Source of the DNA: Solihabitans fulvus
GTDB taxonomy: Bacteria > Actinomycetota > Actinomycetes > Mycobacteriales > Pseudonocardiaceae
NCBI RefSeq assembly: GCF_008386585.1
Contig: NZ_VUOB01000033.1
Location: 40,793-104,792 of the forward strand
Length of the DNA: 64,000 nucleotides
Direction of reading: 5' to 3'
A program made the translations under genes and the position numbers. This document shows positions 26,254 through 36,833 of this stretch, one piece after another; positions within the stretch are counted from its first letter, which is position 1; each line of letters begins with the position of its first letter. Under the pieces are notes generated by a model. It was not told the origin of the DNA, did not search any database, and was given only the letters and a program-made list of their open reading frames with translations.

Positions 26254-26686
26254 ACCCCAACCTGCACGGGAACCTCCCGTCCGGCTCGGCCGTTGGCCGG
26301 GTATGACGCACGTGTTGAGCCCGTTCGACGTAGCGACGCTACGGCCGGACGCAGGCACGCCGCTGCGTCGAACAGTCCAGCCCTCGATGTGGCGCTCGGA
26401 CGCGCGTGTCGCGCGGGGTCAGCCGGACGGCGGTTGCCGGTTGCACACCGTCACTACTCGTATCGGGGTGATTTCCCCCGGCTCGGGGTCTGTTGCCGGA
26501 GCGAAAGCCGAGCTAGCGTGCACCCCTATCAGCGTTCCCGGCACGCGGGGAGGAGGCGAACAGCCCATGACCCTGGCGCCGGATGTGCGCTGAGGACCAC
26601 CCTCAGCGACTGTCGCGAGAACCGTTCATGACACCGGCGCCGCAGTGATCCACATCATTACTCGCAGAACGCGAGGGAGGTCGTGT
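26254..26686. other. 433-bp region upstream of hpf without a clear gene
   Basis: Contains no long conserved frame. Visible elements are a partial dyad GTAGCGACGCTAC (26331-26343), an 8-codon ORF with a strong ribosome-binding site (26567-26593) and the GAGGGAGG site (26674-26681) of hpf. A long untranslated leader for hpf is possible. Confidence 0.4.
26567..26593 (+). other. Candidate 8-residue leader peptide ORF upstream of hpf
   Basis: ATG 26567 encodes MTLAPDVR and stops at 26591-26593. It is preceded by GGGGAGGAGGCG (26547-26558), one of the strongest Shine-Dalgarno matches in the window, 93 bp upstream of the hpf start. No regulatory codons (Cys, Trp or rare codon runs) are evident. Confidence 0.3.
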
Positions 26687-27388
26687 ATGGACATCGTGGT
26701 GAAGGGCCGTAACGTCGAGGTGCCCGAGCACTACCGGGTGCACGTCGAGGACAAACTTTCCCGGCTTGAGCGATACGACCGCAAGGTCATTCGCTTTGAC
26801 GTGGAGCTCTTCCACGAGCCGAACCGCAGGCAGTCCAAGAACTGCCAGCGCGTCGAGATCACCGGCAAGGGGCGAGGCCCCGTCGTGCGCGCCGAGGCGT
26901 GTGCCGGCGACTTCTATGCAGCACTCGACACTGCGGTCAGCAAGCTCGAGAACAGACTCCGCCGGATGCATGACAGGCGGCGCGTGCACTACGGACGGCG
27001 CGGCACGATCTCGGTTGCCGAGGCGACCGCCGTCAACGGGCTTGGCGAGATGGTGGCCGTTTCCGACGACCTCAACGGGCAGGCGCAGGGCCAGCAGTTC
27101 GCGCGGACCGCGCTGCTGGAAGCCGCCCCGGAGTCGGCTGACGGCGAATACGACGGCACATCCGAGGTGCCGGAGCAGCGGTGGGACGACGGGCTCGACG
27201 ACTACCAGCCCGGCCGCATCGTGCGGGAAAAGGAACACCCAGCCAAGCCGATGACCGTCGACCAGGCCCTCTACGAGATGGAACTGGTCGGACACGACTT
27301 CTACCTGTTCGCCTGCTCCGACTCGGGGCGGCCGAGCGTGGTCTACCGGCGGAAGGGATTTGACTACGGCGTGATCAGGTTGGCCTGA
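26687..27388 (+). CDS. hpf: Ribosome hibernation promoting factor, long form
   Basis: 233 residues from ATG 26687 (GAGGGAGG six bases upstream). The N-terminal domain MDIVVKGRNVEVPEHYRVHVEDKLSRLERY is the S30AE/RaiA ribosome-binding fold. After an acidic linker the C-terminal ~60 residues (KPMTVDQALYEMELVGHDFYLFACSDSGRPSVVYRRKGFDYGVIRL) form the dimerisation domain of long HPF that drives 100S ribosomes. An upstream ATG/GTG extension exists in frame but lacks family similarity. Confidence 0.94.
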   Translation: MDIVVKGRNVEVPEHYRVHVEDKLSRLERYDRKVIRFDVELFHEPNRRQSKNCQRVEITGKGRGPVVRAEACAGDFYAALDTAVSKLENRLRRMHDRRRVHYGRRGTISVAEATAVNGLGEMVAVSDDLNGQAQGQQFARTALLEAAPESADGEYDGTSEVPEQRWDDGLDDYQPGRIVREKEHPAKPMTVDQALYEMELVGHDFYLFACSDSGRPSVVYRRKGFDYGVIRLA

Positions 27389-27410
27389 CGCCGAGGCGTG
27401 CAGAGCCAAC

Positions 27411-27459
27411 GACGCCACCCGCCGACCCAGCGCACCCTATGCGCTGGGTCGGCGGCGTT
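27411..27459 (+). terminator. Strong hairpin terminator after hpf
   Basis: GCCGACCCAGCGCA (27421-27434) pairs perfectly with TGCGCTGGGTCGGC (27440-27453) around a 5-nt loop; outer GACGCC/GGCGTT bases extend the stem. It separates hpf from secA. Confidence 0.85.
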
Positions 27460-27714
27460 CTGCGCCCGGTCGCTCCCAGGTCATGCCCCCGGCGAGGCCA
27501 GTCGAAACGTCGTCGAGACGCTCACGTCCCGCCGCCAGAACGCCCATCGGGCGCCGTCGAGGCGTCCGCGAGCACGCTTCCCACCTGTGTCTGTGCGCAC
27601 ACCTGGCGGACTTGCCTACGATGGGATACAGAGTGCGGCCGTGGCACCCCGCTGCGGCCGCCCCGAAAGGCGCCCATCCCGGGCGCGTCGCGATCAGGTA
27701 GTGAGGTCGACCGG
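27460..27714 (+). promoter_or_regulatory. secA leader and promoter region
   Basis: No gene is supported between the hpf terminator and the secA start. A TACGAT hexamer (27617-27622) about 95 bp upstream of the ATG is a candidate -10 element with no convincing -35. GAGGT (27703-27707) is the ribosome-binding site. Confidence 0.3.
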
Positions 27715-30618
<2,904 letters not shown>

Positions 30619-30633
30619 CGTCAAGTTCAAGGT

Positions 30634-30665
30634 GACGGCCCAGCGCCCAGTGGCGCTGGGCCGTC
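30634..30665 (+). terminator. Hairpin terminator after secA
   Basis: GACGGCCCAGCGCC (30634-30647) pairs perfectly with GGCGCTGGGCCGTC (30652-30665) around a 4-nt CAGT loop, 16 bp after the stop. Confidence 0.85.
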
Positions 30666-30713
30666 GCCATATGCAAACCCAACCACCGCCCACACGAACC
30701 CGCCCGCCACCCG

Positions 30714-31130
30714 CGCGTGGCCGACTGCCGTGCGCGCGTGGCCGTCCGCCGCCCGCGCGGACCCGGCCATCGTCCGCGCGCGGGCGACTGCCGTGCGCCT
30801 GGCCGACCGCCGTGCCCGCGTAGCCGACCGCCCTCCACTCGTGGCTGGCTGCCGCCTACTCGTGGCCGACCGCCGTGCGCGCATGGCTGGCTGCCAGGTG
30901 CGCGGAGCTGACTGCCGCGTGCTCGTGGTCGACCGCATCCACTCGCGGCCGGCTGCCGCCCACTCGCGGCCGACCGCCGTGCCCGCGTGGCTGGCTGCCG
31001 TGCGCGCGGAGCTGACTGCCGTGGGCTCGTGGACGACTGCCGTCCGCAATTTGGCGACCGCCGCGCGCACGTGGCTGGCTGCCGTGCCCGCGTAGCCGAC
31101 TGCCGTCCACTCGTGGCCGACCGCCGCACG
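30714..31130. repeat. 21-bp degenerate minisatellite, about 20 copies
   Basis: 417 bp of head-to-tail units approximating CGTGGCCGACYGCCGTGCGCG, with variants such as CGTGGCTGGCTGCCGTGCGCG and CGGAGCTGACTGCCGTGGGCT. Because the period is a multiple of three, all six frames look open and give low-complexity Arg/Ala-rich peptides with a seven-residue periodicity. No ribosome-binding site, conserved motif or codon bias supports a gene. Confidence 0.9.
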
Positions 31131-31132
31131 CA

Positions 31133-31186
31133 CTCACCCGGCTCACCCGGCTCACCCGGCTCACCCGGCTCACCCGGCTCACCCGG
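31133..31186. repeat. 9-bp perfect tandem repeat, six copies
   Basis: CTCACCCGG is repeated six times without error, directly continuing the 21-bp array and followed by CTCGCCGG. It would encode Ser-Pro-Gly triplets on the plus strand. It ends 24 bp from the stop codon of the convergent Rv3235-like gene. Confidence 0.95.
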
Positions 31187-31210
31187 CTCGCCGGCCCCGT
31201 CGGGCCCGGC

Positions 31211-31666
31211 CTACCCATCACCCACGATCGCGAACTCGGTGCAGATCCACCTCGTGCCGCGTTGTTCGGCGCGGGCCGCCAGCGCTCTGATGCGCCTGCC
31301 TCGGCCTGCCGTGCCCGCCAGCTCGACCACGCCCGGCGCAGGATGGCAGGCGCGCACTCGGTGCAGCCGCCAGATCTGTCGATCCTCGGTCCGGACACAG
31401 TGGCCATGCCCGTGGCCGTGCACCTCGCGGCGGATCGCGTCGTGCACCGAGTCGGCCACCAGGCCCCTCAACTGGGGCATGGTGCGTCGGCCGTCCAGCG
31501 TCTCCAGCACGGCCGAGAGCAGGCGCCAGGCGATCGGGCCGGTGAGCGGGGGCGGGGCCTCGGGCTCGTCCGGTGGCAGCACAGTGACGAGGGTTGGGCG
31601 CGGGGCGGTGCGCGTGGGCCGGTGGTGGGTGGTCGGCGGCTCGTAGGTCCGCAGTGGTCGCAGCAT
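31211..31666 (-). CDS. Rv3235/DUF6459 family protein
   Basis: 151 residues. The N-terminal ~45 residues are Pro/Thr/Arg-rich and disordered-looking. A compact C-terminal domain follows with TGPIAWRLLSAVLETLDGRR, QLRGLVADSVHDAI, RLHRVRACHPAPGVVELAGTA and ending RWICTEFAIV, the pattern of the small actinobacterial family next to secA1. ATG 31666 follows AGGAG. Function unknown. It converges on secA through the minisatellite. Confidence 0.75.
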   Translation of the reverse strand: MLRPLRTYEPPTTHHRPTRTAPRPTLVTVLPPDEPEAPPPLTGPIAWRLLSAVLETLDGRRTMPQLRGLVADSVHDAIRREVHGHGHGHCVRTEDRQIWRLHRVRACHPAPGVVELAGTAGRGRRIRALAARAEQRGTRWICTEFAIVGDG

Positions 31667-31794
31667 CGGTGGGCTCCTCGGTACGGCCGACCCGATCGGA
31701 GCCGGCTGGATACCGAGCGCGCCGCCCGCCCCACGCGTACCGATCTCACCCCATCTAGTGATGCCTTGGCGGGGCGATGCCGTAGCTTTTTACC

Positions 31795-32205
31795 GTGCTG
31801 CGCGCCCTGATCATGGACTACGGCGGTGTGTTGACCGATCGCGGCGACGAGGTCTCCGACGAGCCGCCGCTGTTCGGCGCGCTGCGGGCGGCCCGGCGGC
31901 ACGGACTGCGCACGGCGCTGCTGTCCAATGCGGACGGTCGCGGAGCTCCCCGGCCGGCGTGGGCGGACCTGTTCGACGTGATGGTGCTGTCCGGCGAGAC
32001 CGAGTTCGCCAAGCCGGACCGACAGATCTACCTGCTGACCGCCGATCGCCTCGGGCTTCACCCGGAAGAGTGTGTCTTCGTCGATGATCTGGCCGTGAAC
32101 GTCCGGGGCGCCGCCGCCGCCGGCATGGTCGGCGTGCACCATCGGTCCGTCGAGATCACCCTCGAAGAGCTGGAAACACTATTCGCGGTACCCCTCAAAG
32201 GGTGA
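31795..32205 (+). CDS. HAD-superfamily hydrolase, small cap-less form
   Basis: 136 residues from GTG 31795. Motif I is IMDYGGVLT, with the nucleophile Asp but Tyr-Gly where most members have x-Asp, so the usual general-acid Asp is replaced. Motif II is LLSN, motif III Lys lies in FAKPDRQIY and motif IV is FVDDLAVNVRGA. Direct passage from motif I to II in ~35 residues leaves no room for a helical cap domain (usual IA members exceed 200 residues). Probably a reduced phosphatase; substrate unknown. Confidence 0.75.
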   Translation: MLRALIMDYGGVLTDRGDEVSDEPPLFGALRAARRHGLRTALLSNADGRGAPRPAWADLFDVMVLSGETEFAKPDRQIYLLTADRLGLHPEECVFVDDLAVNVRGAAAAGMVGVHHRSVEITLEELETLFAVPLKG

Positions 32206-32320
32206 TGAAGGGCGTTGTGCTGACCCCCTGCAATGACCTTTCACCTGCCCGGTGAATTGCCGGTGAATCGATCACTACGTACGCTCGGTGACGCTGGTAT
32301 TCGCAATAGAAGGGGTTTCC

Positions 32321-32671
32321 ATGCGAAAGCTTGTCGCCGGTGTCGCGGCTGCGCTGGCCGCTCCATTGTTCCTTTTCGCCAGCGGTACTGAGGCGTCCGC
32401 CGATCAGCAGAACTACCCTGTCTACCCGCCCGGCTATCCGCAGTGCGCACCCTCGCAGTACCTGCTGTTCAACGGGGAGGGAGTCTCGATGACCTGCGGG
32501 TACGGGCCCACCCCGTACTACCGCGTCGTGGCGCGCTGCGTCTCCGGACTGACCGAGTGGACGGCATATGGGAACCTCGCGTCGACCGGTTTTGGTCCTT
32601 CGTCGGCCGAATGCCGTGGAGTGCTGCTGGGCTCCGCGCGAATGATTGACTACCACGTGGACTGGAGCTAA
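32321..32671 (+). CDS. Small secreted protein, hypothetical
   Basis: 116 residues from ATG 32321 with AGAAGGGG upstream. Residues 1-32 are a signal peptide (MRKLVAGVAAALAAPLFLFA, ending TEASA). The mature part is rich in Tyr, Pro and Gly and has four Cys (QCAPSQY, MTCGYG, ARCVSG, AECRGV) that could form two disulfides. Local GC content is lower than in neighbours. No family recognised. Confidence 0.7.
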   Translation: MRKLVAGVAAALAAPLFLFASGTEASADQQNYPVYPPGYPQCAPSQYLLFNGEGVSMTCGYGPTPYYRVVARCVSGLTEWTAYGNLASTGFGPSSAECRGVLLGSARMIDYHVDWS

Positions 32672-32805
32672 TTCCGTCGAATTCTCGGAGGCGGCCAGCG
32701 ACTCGCGGTCGCTCCCGATGAGATTGGGTCAGGTCGATGCACGGGCCGGGTCCGTCACGCGGGGCGTGGCGTACCCGGCCTGGCTCGTGTCCGTGTTCTT
32801 TCGGG

Positions 32806-33561
32806 TCAGCGGGCGGTTCCCCTGCGCACGAGTTCGAAGCACAGCACGGCCGCGGCGCTGGCCACGTTCAGCGACTCGACGCCGGCCGACATCGGGATCG
32901 ACACCCAGCCGCTGACGTGCTCGCGGACCGGGTCGGTGACGCCGGCGGTCTCGCTGCCGAGCACGAACGCCGCCCGTTCCGGCAGGTCGGCCTCGAAGAG
33001 CGACTCGCGGGCGTTGGCGTCCAGCGCGAAGAGCGGGTAGCCGGCCGCCCTGAGCGTGGCCGCCGCCTCGCCTGCGGTGCCGCAGCGCAGCACTGGCGCG
33101 CGGAACGCGACCCCGGCGGACGCCTTCACGACCATGGGGTCGATGCTCGCGACTCCCTTGCGGGGCACCACGATCCCGTCGATGCCGGCCGCCGTGGCGG
33201 TGCGCAGGATCATCCCGACGTTCGCCGGCGTGGTGATGCCGTCGAGCAGGAGGACGCCGCGTGGCGGCACGTCCTCGTCGAGGGCGGCCGAGAGCGGGCG
33301 CATCCTCGGGGCGACCACGTCGGCGAGCACGCCCTGGTCGTGCCGGCCGTTGCCGGCCAACACCTTCACGCGCTGCGCGGTCGCCCTGCGCACCTCGACC
33401 CCGCGCCGATCGGCCGCCTCCAGGATCTCCCTGGCCGCAGGCCCCCTGGCGTTGTCGGCCAACAGAACCTTGTCCACGGCGAGGTCAGGATCGTCCAGCG
33501 CCTCCAGCACCGGCTTGCGCCCGTACACGGTGACAAAGCGGTCCTTGGGTGAGATCTCCAC
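32806..33561 (-). CDS. TrmH/SpoU family RNA 2'-O-methyltransferase
   Basis: 251 residues, GTG start at 33561. An N-terminal substrate-binding domain (VYGRKPVLEALDDP) is followed by the SPOUT knot: motif 1 NVGMILRTATAAGIDGIVV, motif 2 AFVLGSETAGV and motif 3 IPMSAGVESLNVASAAAVLCFEL, all intact. It modifies ribose in tRNA or rRNA; which one cannot be told from sequence. It is divergent from the phosphotransferase gene across a 484-bp repeat-rich gap. Confidence 0.88.
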   Translation of the reverse strand: MEISPKDRFVTVYGRKPVLEALDDPDLAVDKVLLADNARGPAAREILEAADRRGVEVRRATAQRVKVLAGNGRHDQGVLADVVAPRMRPLSAALDEDVPPRGVLLLDGITTPANVGMILRTATAAGIDGIVVPRKGVASIDPMVVKASAGVAFRAPVLRCGTAGEAAATLRAAGYPLFALDANARESLFEADLPERAAFVLGSETAGVTDPVREHVSGWVSIPMSAGVESLNVASAAAVLCFELVRRGTAR

Positions 33562-33599
33562 CCAAGGAGCCTACTTCGGAGCGGGGCAGGCCAAGCTTT

Positions 33600-33684
33600 G
33601 TGACGGCGCGGTGCGCGAGTTCGCCGTCGACCCCTGCTTCACTTCGTGACGGCGCGGTGCGCGCGAGTTCGCCGTCGGCCCCTG
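33600..33684. repeat. Two-copy direct repeat, 37 and 38 bp
   Basis: GTGACGGCGCGGTGCGCG-AGTTCGCCGTCG-CCCCTG occurs at 33600-33636 and 33647-33684, nearly identical apart from a CG insertion and one substitution, at a period of 47 bp. Confidence 0.85.
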
Positions 33685-34024
33685 GAGGCGCAGGAGGGCG
33701 ACGGAGCGAAGCGGAGTCGCCCGAGAAGCCGAAGGGGCCGACTTGAGGCGAACTCGCCGGCCGAGCGGAGCGAGGCCCAAAAACACAGGTAGTCCAGAAA
33801 CCGGGCAGGGAGCGAAGCGAGTCGCCGGCCAGAGCGTCGTCCTCACCTATCAAACGGCCCGAGCGCCCCACCCAAAAACCGCCAGAGCGTCGCCCCCAAG
33901 ACACCTCACAAAGCACTCAAGTGACCCATGTCACTCCGCCATGCGGCCCAACTGTGGCGGCCGACACACCCAGCCGGATTGGTTCGCATGGGTGTAGTTC
34001 GGCGCCAGGTCTTGCGCAAGAGCT

Positions 34025-34040
34025 GATCATCATGATGATC
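34025..34040. promoter_or_regulatory. 16-bp perfect palindrome immediately upstream of a start codon
   Basis: GATCATCATGATGATC is a perfect dyad ending five bases before ATG 34046, where a ribosome-binding site would be expected and none is seen. It could be an operator or could occlude translation; a chance palindrome is possible. Confidence 0.45.
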
Positions 34041-34045
34041 GTCAC

Positions 34046-34747
34046 ATGGGAATGCGCAGCGTTGCGTGTGATCACCATCTGCTAGCCAGTGGCCAGGACG
34101 CGGACGCCTTCATCCGGTCCGACGGGTTGCTGGTGAAGCGCAGTCGGGACGGCGCCTCGCTGGAGCGGGAGGCTGAGCTGCTCCGCTATCTGCGCACGCA
34201 CGACATTCCCGTGCCGCGCGTCGCGGGCGGCTCCGGTCCCGAGCTGGTCATGGAGTACGTGCCGGGGCCGACCATGGCGGAGGAGCTCGACCGACGGCCG
34301 TGGCGCGCCGCCGCGATCGGGCGCGACCTCGCCCGCCTGCACCGCGCCCTAGACGCCGTGTCGCCGCCGGACCAACTTCCCTTGCACGCCAATGCCAACC
34401 ACAACGCCAACGGCAACAAGAACGGCCTACTGCACCTAGACCTACACCCCGGCAACGTCGTGCTAGGCCCGGAGGGCCCTGTCGTCGTCGACTGGGCCAA
34501 CGCGGCCCGCGGCGACCGCAGGATCGACGCCGCGCTGAGCTGGCTGGCGATGATGATCGGCAGGCTGCGGCCGCTCGGCACCGCCGTGCGCTGGACGCTG
34601 GTGCGGTCGTTCCTGTCCGGGGTGGACCGCGCGGTGCTCCAGGCGATGCCGGCCGCCGCCGAGATCCGGCTGGCCAGCCACCACCGCGACCAGGCCGAGC
34701 AGGACGCCGTGCGCAGGCTGCTTGAGCGGTGCCGCCAACACTCCTGA
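34046..34747 (+). CDS. Aminoglycoside phosphotransferase/kinase-like protein
   Basis: 233 residues. LVKRSRDGASLEREAELLRYL and VMEYVPGPTM match the N-lobe of the APH/choline-kinase fold, and LHLDLHPGNVVL with VVVDWANAARGDR gives the catalytic HxD(x)HPGN loop and the Mg-binding Asp. At 34388-34422 an Asn/Ala/His low-complexity insert (NANHNANGNKNG) precedes the catalytic loop, and this loop uses four CTA leucine codons, rare in this genome. Start ATG 34046 lacks a clear ribosome-binding site. Substrate unknown; resistance to aminoglycosides should not be assumed. Confidence 0.75.
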   Translation: MGMRSVACDHHLLASGQDADAFIRSDGLLVKRSRDGASLEREAELLRYLRTHDIPVPRVAGGSGPELVMEYVPGPTMAEELDRRPWRAAAIGRDLARLHRALDAVSPPDQLPLHANANHNANGNKNGLLHLDLHPGNVVLGPEGPVVVDWANAARGDRRIDAALSWLAMMIGRLRPLGTAVRWTLVRSFLSGVDRAVLQAMPAAAEIRLASHHRDQAEQDAVRRLLERCRQHS

Positions 34748-34787
34748 CTGTGCCGGATCAAGAGCTGACTGTGTCAGGATCAAGAGC
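34745..34787. repeat. 21/22-bp tandem duplication beginning at a stop codon
   Basis: TGACTGTGCCGGATCAAGAGC (34745-34765) is followed by a second copy with two changes and one extra base (34766-34787). The first TGA is the stop of the phosphotransferase gene; the second copy ends right against the ATG (34788) of the acyltransferase gene. Confidence 0.9.
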
Positions 34788-36191
34788 ATGTCGGACCGCC
34801 TCTCCGCGCTGGACGCGTCGTTCCTGTACTTAGAGGAGTCGACGACGCCGATGCACGTCGGCGGCGTCGCGGTGTTCCGCAGGCCCAAGGCGGGCTTCGA
34901 CTACGACCGCCTCGTCGACCTGATCGAGCAGCGGCTCTCGCTCGTCCCCAGGTACCGGCAGAAGGTGCTGCACGTCCCCGGCCGGTTAGCCCGCCCGGTC
35001 TGGGTGGACGACCCCGACTTCGACGTCACCTATCACGTGCGCCGCTCCGCGCTGCCCAAGCCGGGCACCGACGCCCAGCTGCACGATCTCGTCGCCCGCC
35101 TGATGTCCCGCCCACTCGACCACACCCGGCCGTTGTGGGAGACCTACCTCGTCGAGGGCCTCGCCCGCAATCGCACCGCCGTGATCACCAAGACGCACCA
35201 GGCGCTCGTGGACGGCGTCGGCGCGATCGAGATCGGCCAGGTGATCCTCGACGTCTCCGCGACGCCCCGCGCCCAGCCGGAGAACCTCTGGATGCCGCGA
35301 CCGACGCCGAGCCCGGCGCAGCTGGTGCTCGACGCGGTCGCCGAGGTCGTGCAGCGGCCGGGCGAGCTGGTGGAGAACGTCCGCTCGGCCGCCCAAGACG
35401 CGGTCGCAACGGTGCGCAAGACCGCCGACGCCATCGGCGGGGTCGCCTCGGCCGTGCGCACCGCCGCCCGCCCCGCGCCGGGCAGCCCGCTGAACGTGCG
35501 GATCTCCCCGCAGCGCCGCTTCGCGGTCGCCAGGACGAAGCTGGACGACTACCGCGCGGTGCGCAGGACGCACGGCGGCACCGTGAACGACGTGATCCTG
35601 TCCAGCCTGTCCGGCGCGCTGCGCACCTGGCTGCTCTCGCGCGGTGAGGCGGTCACCGCCTCGACCACCATCCGCGCCATGGTGCCGCTGTCGGTGCGCG
35701 ACGCCGACTCCGCGGGCCTGCCGGTCGGCACGATCAACCGGGTCGCCGCGTACCTGGTCGACCTCCCGGTCGGCGAGCCCAACCCGGTGGTCCGCCTGCA
35801 CCACGTCAGCCACGCCATGCGCGCGCACAAGGAGTCCGGCCAGTCGGTGGCCGCCGACGCGCTGGTCCGCGTCTCCGGGTTCGCCCCGCCGACCCTGCAC
35901 GCCCTCGGCGCGCGGGCCGCCAGCTCCTTCTCCAAACGCATCTTCAACCTGGTGGTCACGAACGTGCCGGGCCCCCAGGTGCCGTTGTACGCGGCGGGGG
36001 CGAAGATGACCGAGATCTTCCCGGTGGTGCCGCTGGCCAAGAGCCAGGCCCTGGCAATCGGCGTGACCTCGTACGATGGAGGTGTCTTCTACGGCCTGAA
36101 CGCCGACCGCGACGCGATGTCCGATGTGGACGTCCTCGCCGGGATGGTGGAGGAGTCCGTGGACGAGCTGGTCGGAACGGTGTCCGGGTGA
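34788..36191 (+). CDS. Wax ester synthase/diacylglycerol acyltransferase (WS/DGAT) family protein
   Basis: 467 residues from ATG 34788. The N-terminal LSALDASFLYLEESTTPMHVGG, the active-site region THQALVDGVGAIEIGQ, and the C-terminal FNLVVTNVPGPQVPLY and VTSYDGGVFYGLNADRD are WS/DGAT signatures. The catalytic motif reads HQxxxDG instead of HHxxxDG: the second His, usually the general base, is Gln. Two TTA leucine codons (34830-34832 and 34986-34988) lie in the first 70 codons. It probably acylates lipids (storage triacylglycerol or wax ester), but activity is uncertain given the substitution. Confidence 0.88.
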   Translation: MSDRLSALDASFLYLEESTTPMHVGGVAVFRRPKAGFDYDRLVDLIEQRLSLVPRYRQKVLHVPGRLARPVWVDDPDFDVTYHVRRSALPKPGTDAQLHDLVARLMSRPLDHTRPLWETYLVEGLARNRTAVITKTHQALVDGVGAIEIGQVILDVSATPRAQPENLWMPRPTPSPAQLVLDAVAEVVQRPGELVENVRSAAQDAVATVRKTADAIGGVASAVRTAARPAPGSPLNVRISPQRRFAVARTKLDDYRAVRRTHGGTVNDVILSSLSGALRTWLLSRGEAVTASTTIRAMVPLSVRDADSAGLPVGTINRVAAYLVDLPVGEPNPVVRLHHVSHAMRAHKESGQSVAADALVRVSGFAPPTLHALGARAASSFSKRIFNLVVTNVPGPQVPLYAAGAKMTEIFPVVPLAKSQALAIGVTSYDGGVFYGLNADRDAMSDVDVLAGMVEESVDELVGTVSG

Positions 36192-36237
36192 GGTTCACGT
36201 TGGGGTTGATCCCCGACAGGGGGTTGGTGATGGCACC

Positions 36238-36741
36238 GTGAGGGTTTACGTCCCGGTCACTGTGGCGATGCTGCGCGAGCTGGTCGACACGGGTGAGCTG
36301 CACGCGGTCGGTCGCACCGCGTTCGCGCTCACTCCGGCGCTGCGCGAGTCCTACGCCGCTGGCGACACCGAGGAGCTGGAGTACGCGGCCATGATGGACG
36401 CGGCGCGCGCCTCGCTGCGGCTGCTGGCCGCCGAGCTGGAGAACGACGAGAAGGCCGCGCCGAGGCGGGCGGTGGTCTCGGTGGACGTCGAGGACGCCGC
36501 GCTGCGCCCCGACCTGGACTTCTCGGTGGTGAAGCTGTCCGGAGCGGTGCCGATGAAGCTGGTCGCCGCCGTGCACATGGACACCAGCGACGCCGAGGAC
36601 GCCGTGCGCGCCGCGGCCGAGGTGATCGACGCCGCCGACCTCGGCGACCCGGACGCCGAGTTCGTGCTGGGCAGCGCCGAGGACCACGAGCTCGCCTGGT
36701 ACGCGGCCCAGGAACTGCCGTTCCTGCTTGAGCTGATGTAG
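36238..36741 (+). CDS. DUF6912 family protein (Rv3231c type)
   Basis: 167 residues from GTG 36238. MRVYVPVTVAMLRELVDTGEL and later AAMMDAARASLRLLA and RAVVSVDVED are characteristic of this actinobacterial family of unknown function. It has an alpha/beta pattern with no membrane segment. It lies 46 bp downstream of the acyltransferase gene and may be co-transcribed. Confidence 0.72.
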   Translation: MRVYVPVTVAMLRELVDTGELHAVGRTAFALTPALRESYAAGDTEELEYAAMMDAARASLRLLAAELENDEKAAPRRAVVSVDVEDAALRPDLDFSVVKLSGAVPMKLVAAVHMDTSDAEDAVRAAAEVIDAADLGDPDAEFVLGSAEDHELAWYAAQELPFLLELM

Positions 36742-36770
36742 CGGCGCGCCAAGGACCACGAGCTAGCCGG

Positions 36771-36833
36771 CCTGCCGACCGTCGGCGGTCGCCTGCCGAA
36801 CGGCAGTGGTCACCTGCCGACCGTCGGCGGTCA
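36771..36833. repeat. 21-bp tandem repeat, three copies, overlapping the VOC gene stop codon
   Basis: CCTGCCGACCGTCGGCGGTCG, CCTGCCGAACGGCAGTGGTCA and CCTGCCGACCGTCGGCGGTCA fill 36771-36833. The last TCA is the TGA stop of the minus-strand VOC gene, and the preceding coding bases (CATGCCGTCGGCGGG) look like the start of a fourth unit. Confidence 0.9.

Larger units (their letters stand above)
33562..34045. other. 484-bp non-coding region with direct repeats and GAGCGAAGCG motifs
   Basis: No supported gene. It contains a 37-38 bp direct repeat (33600-33684), three GAGCGAAGCG or GAGCGGAGCG elements (around 33700-33825), a less GC-rich stretch (33840-33950) and a 16-bp palindrome just before the next start. 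Confidence 0.6.

Noticed and set aside
30714..31186. CRISPR array
   Set aside because: Units are directly adjacent with no unique spacers of constant length, and no cas genes are present. The same holds for the arrays at 43893-44787.
30856..31646. Collagen-like or Arg-rich proteins (SPG and RVS repeats) in the minisatellite
   Set aside because: The apparent repeats follow from 21-bp and 9-bp DNA periods that leave all frames open; both strands give equally long frames and none has a ribosome-binding site or conserved motif.
33743..33997. 84-codon plus-strand frame in the TrmH/phosphotransferase gap
   Set aside because: No ribosome-binding site or recognisable motif, and it runs through GAGCGAAGCG-type intergenic repeats.
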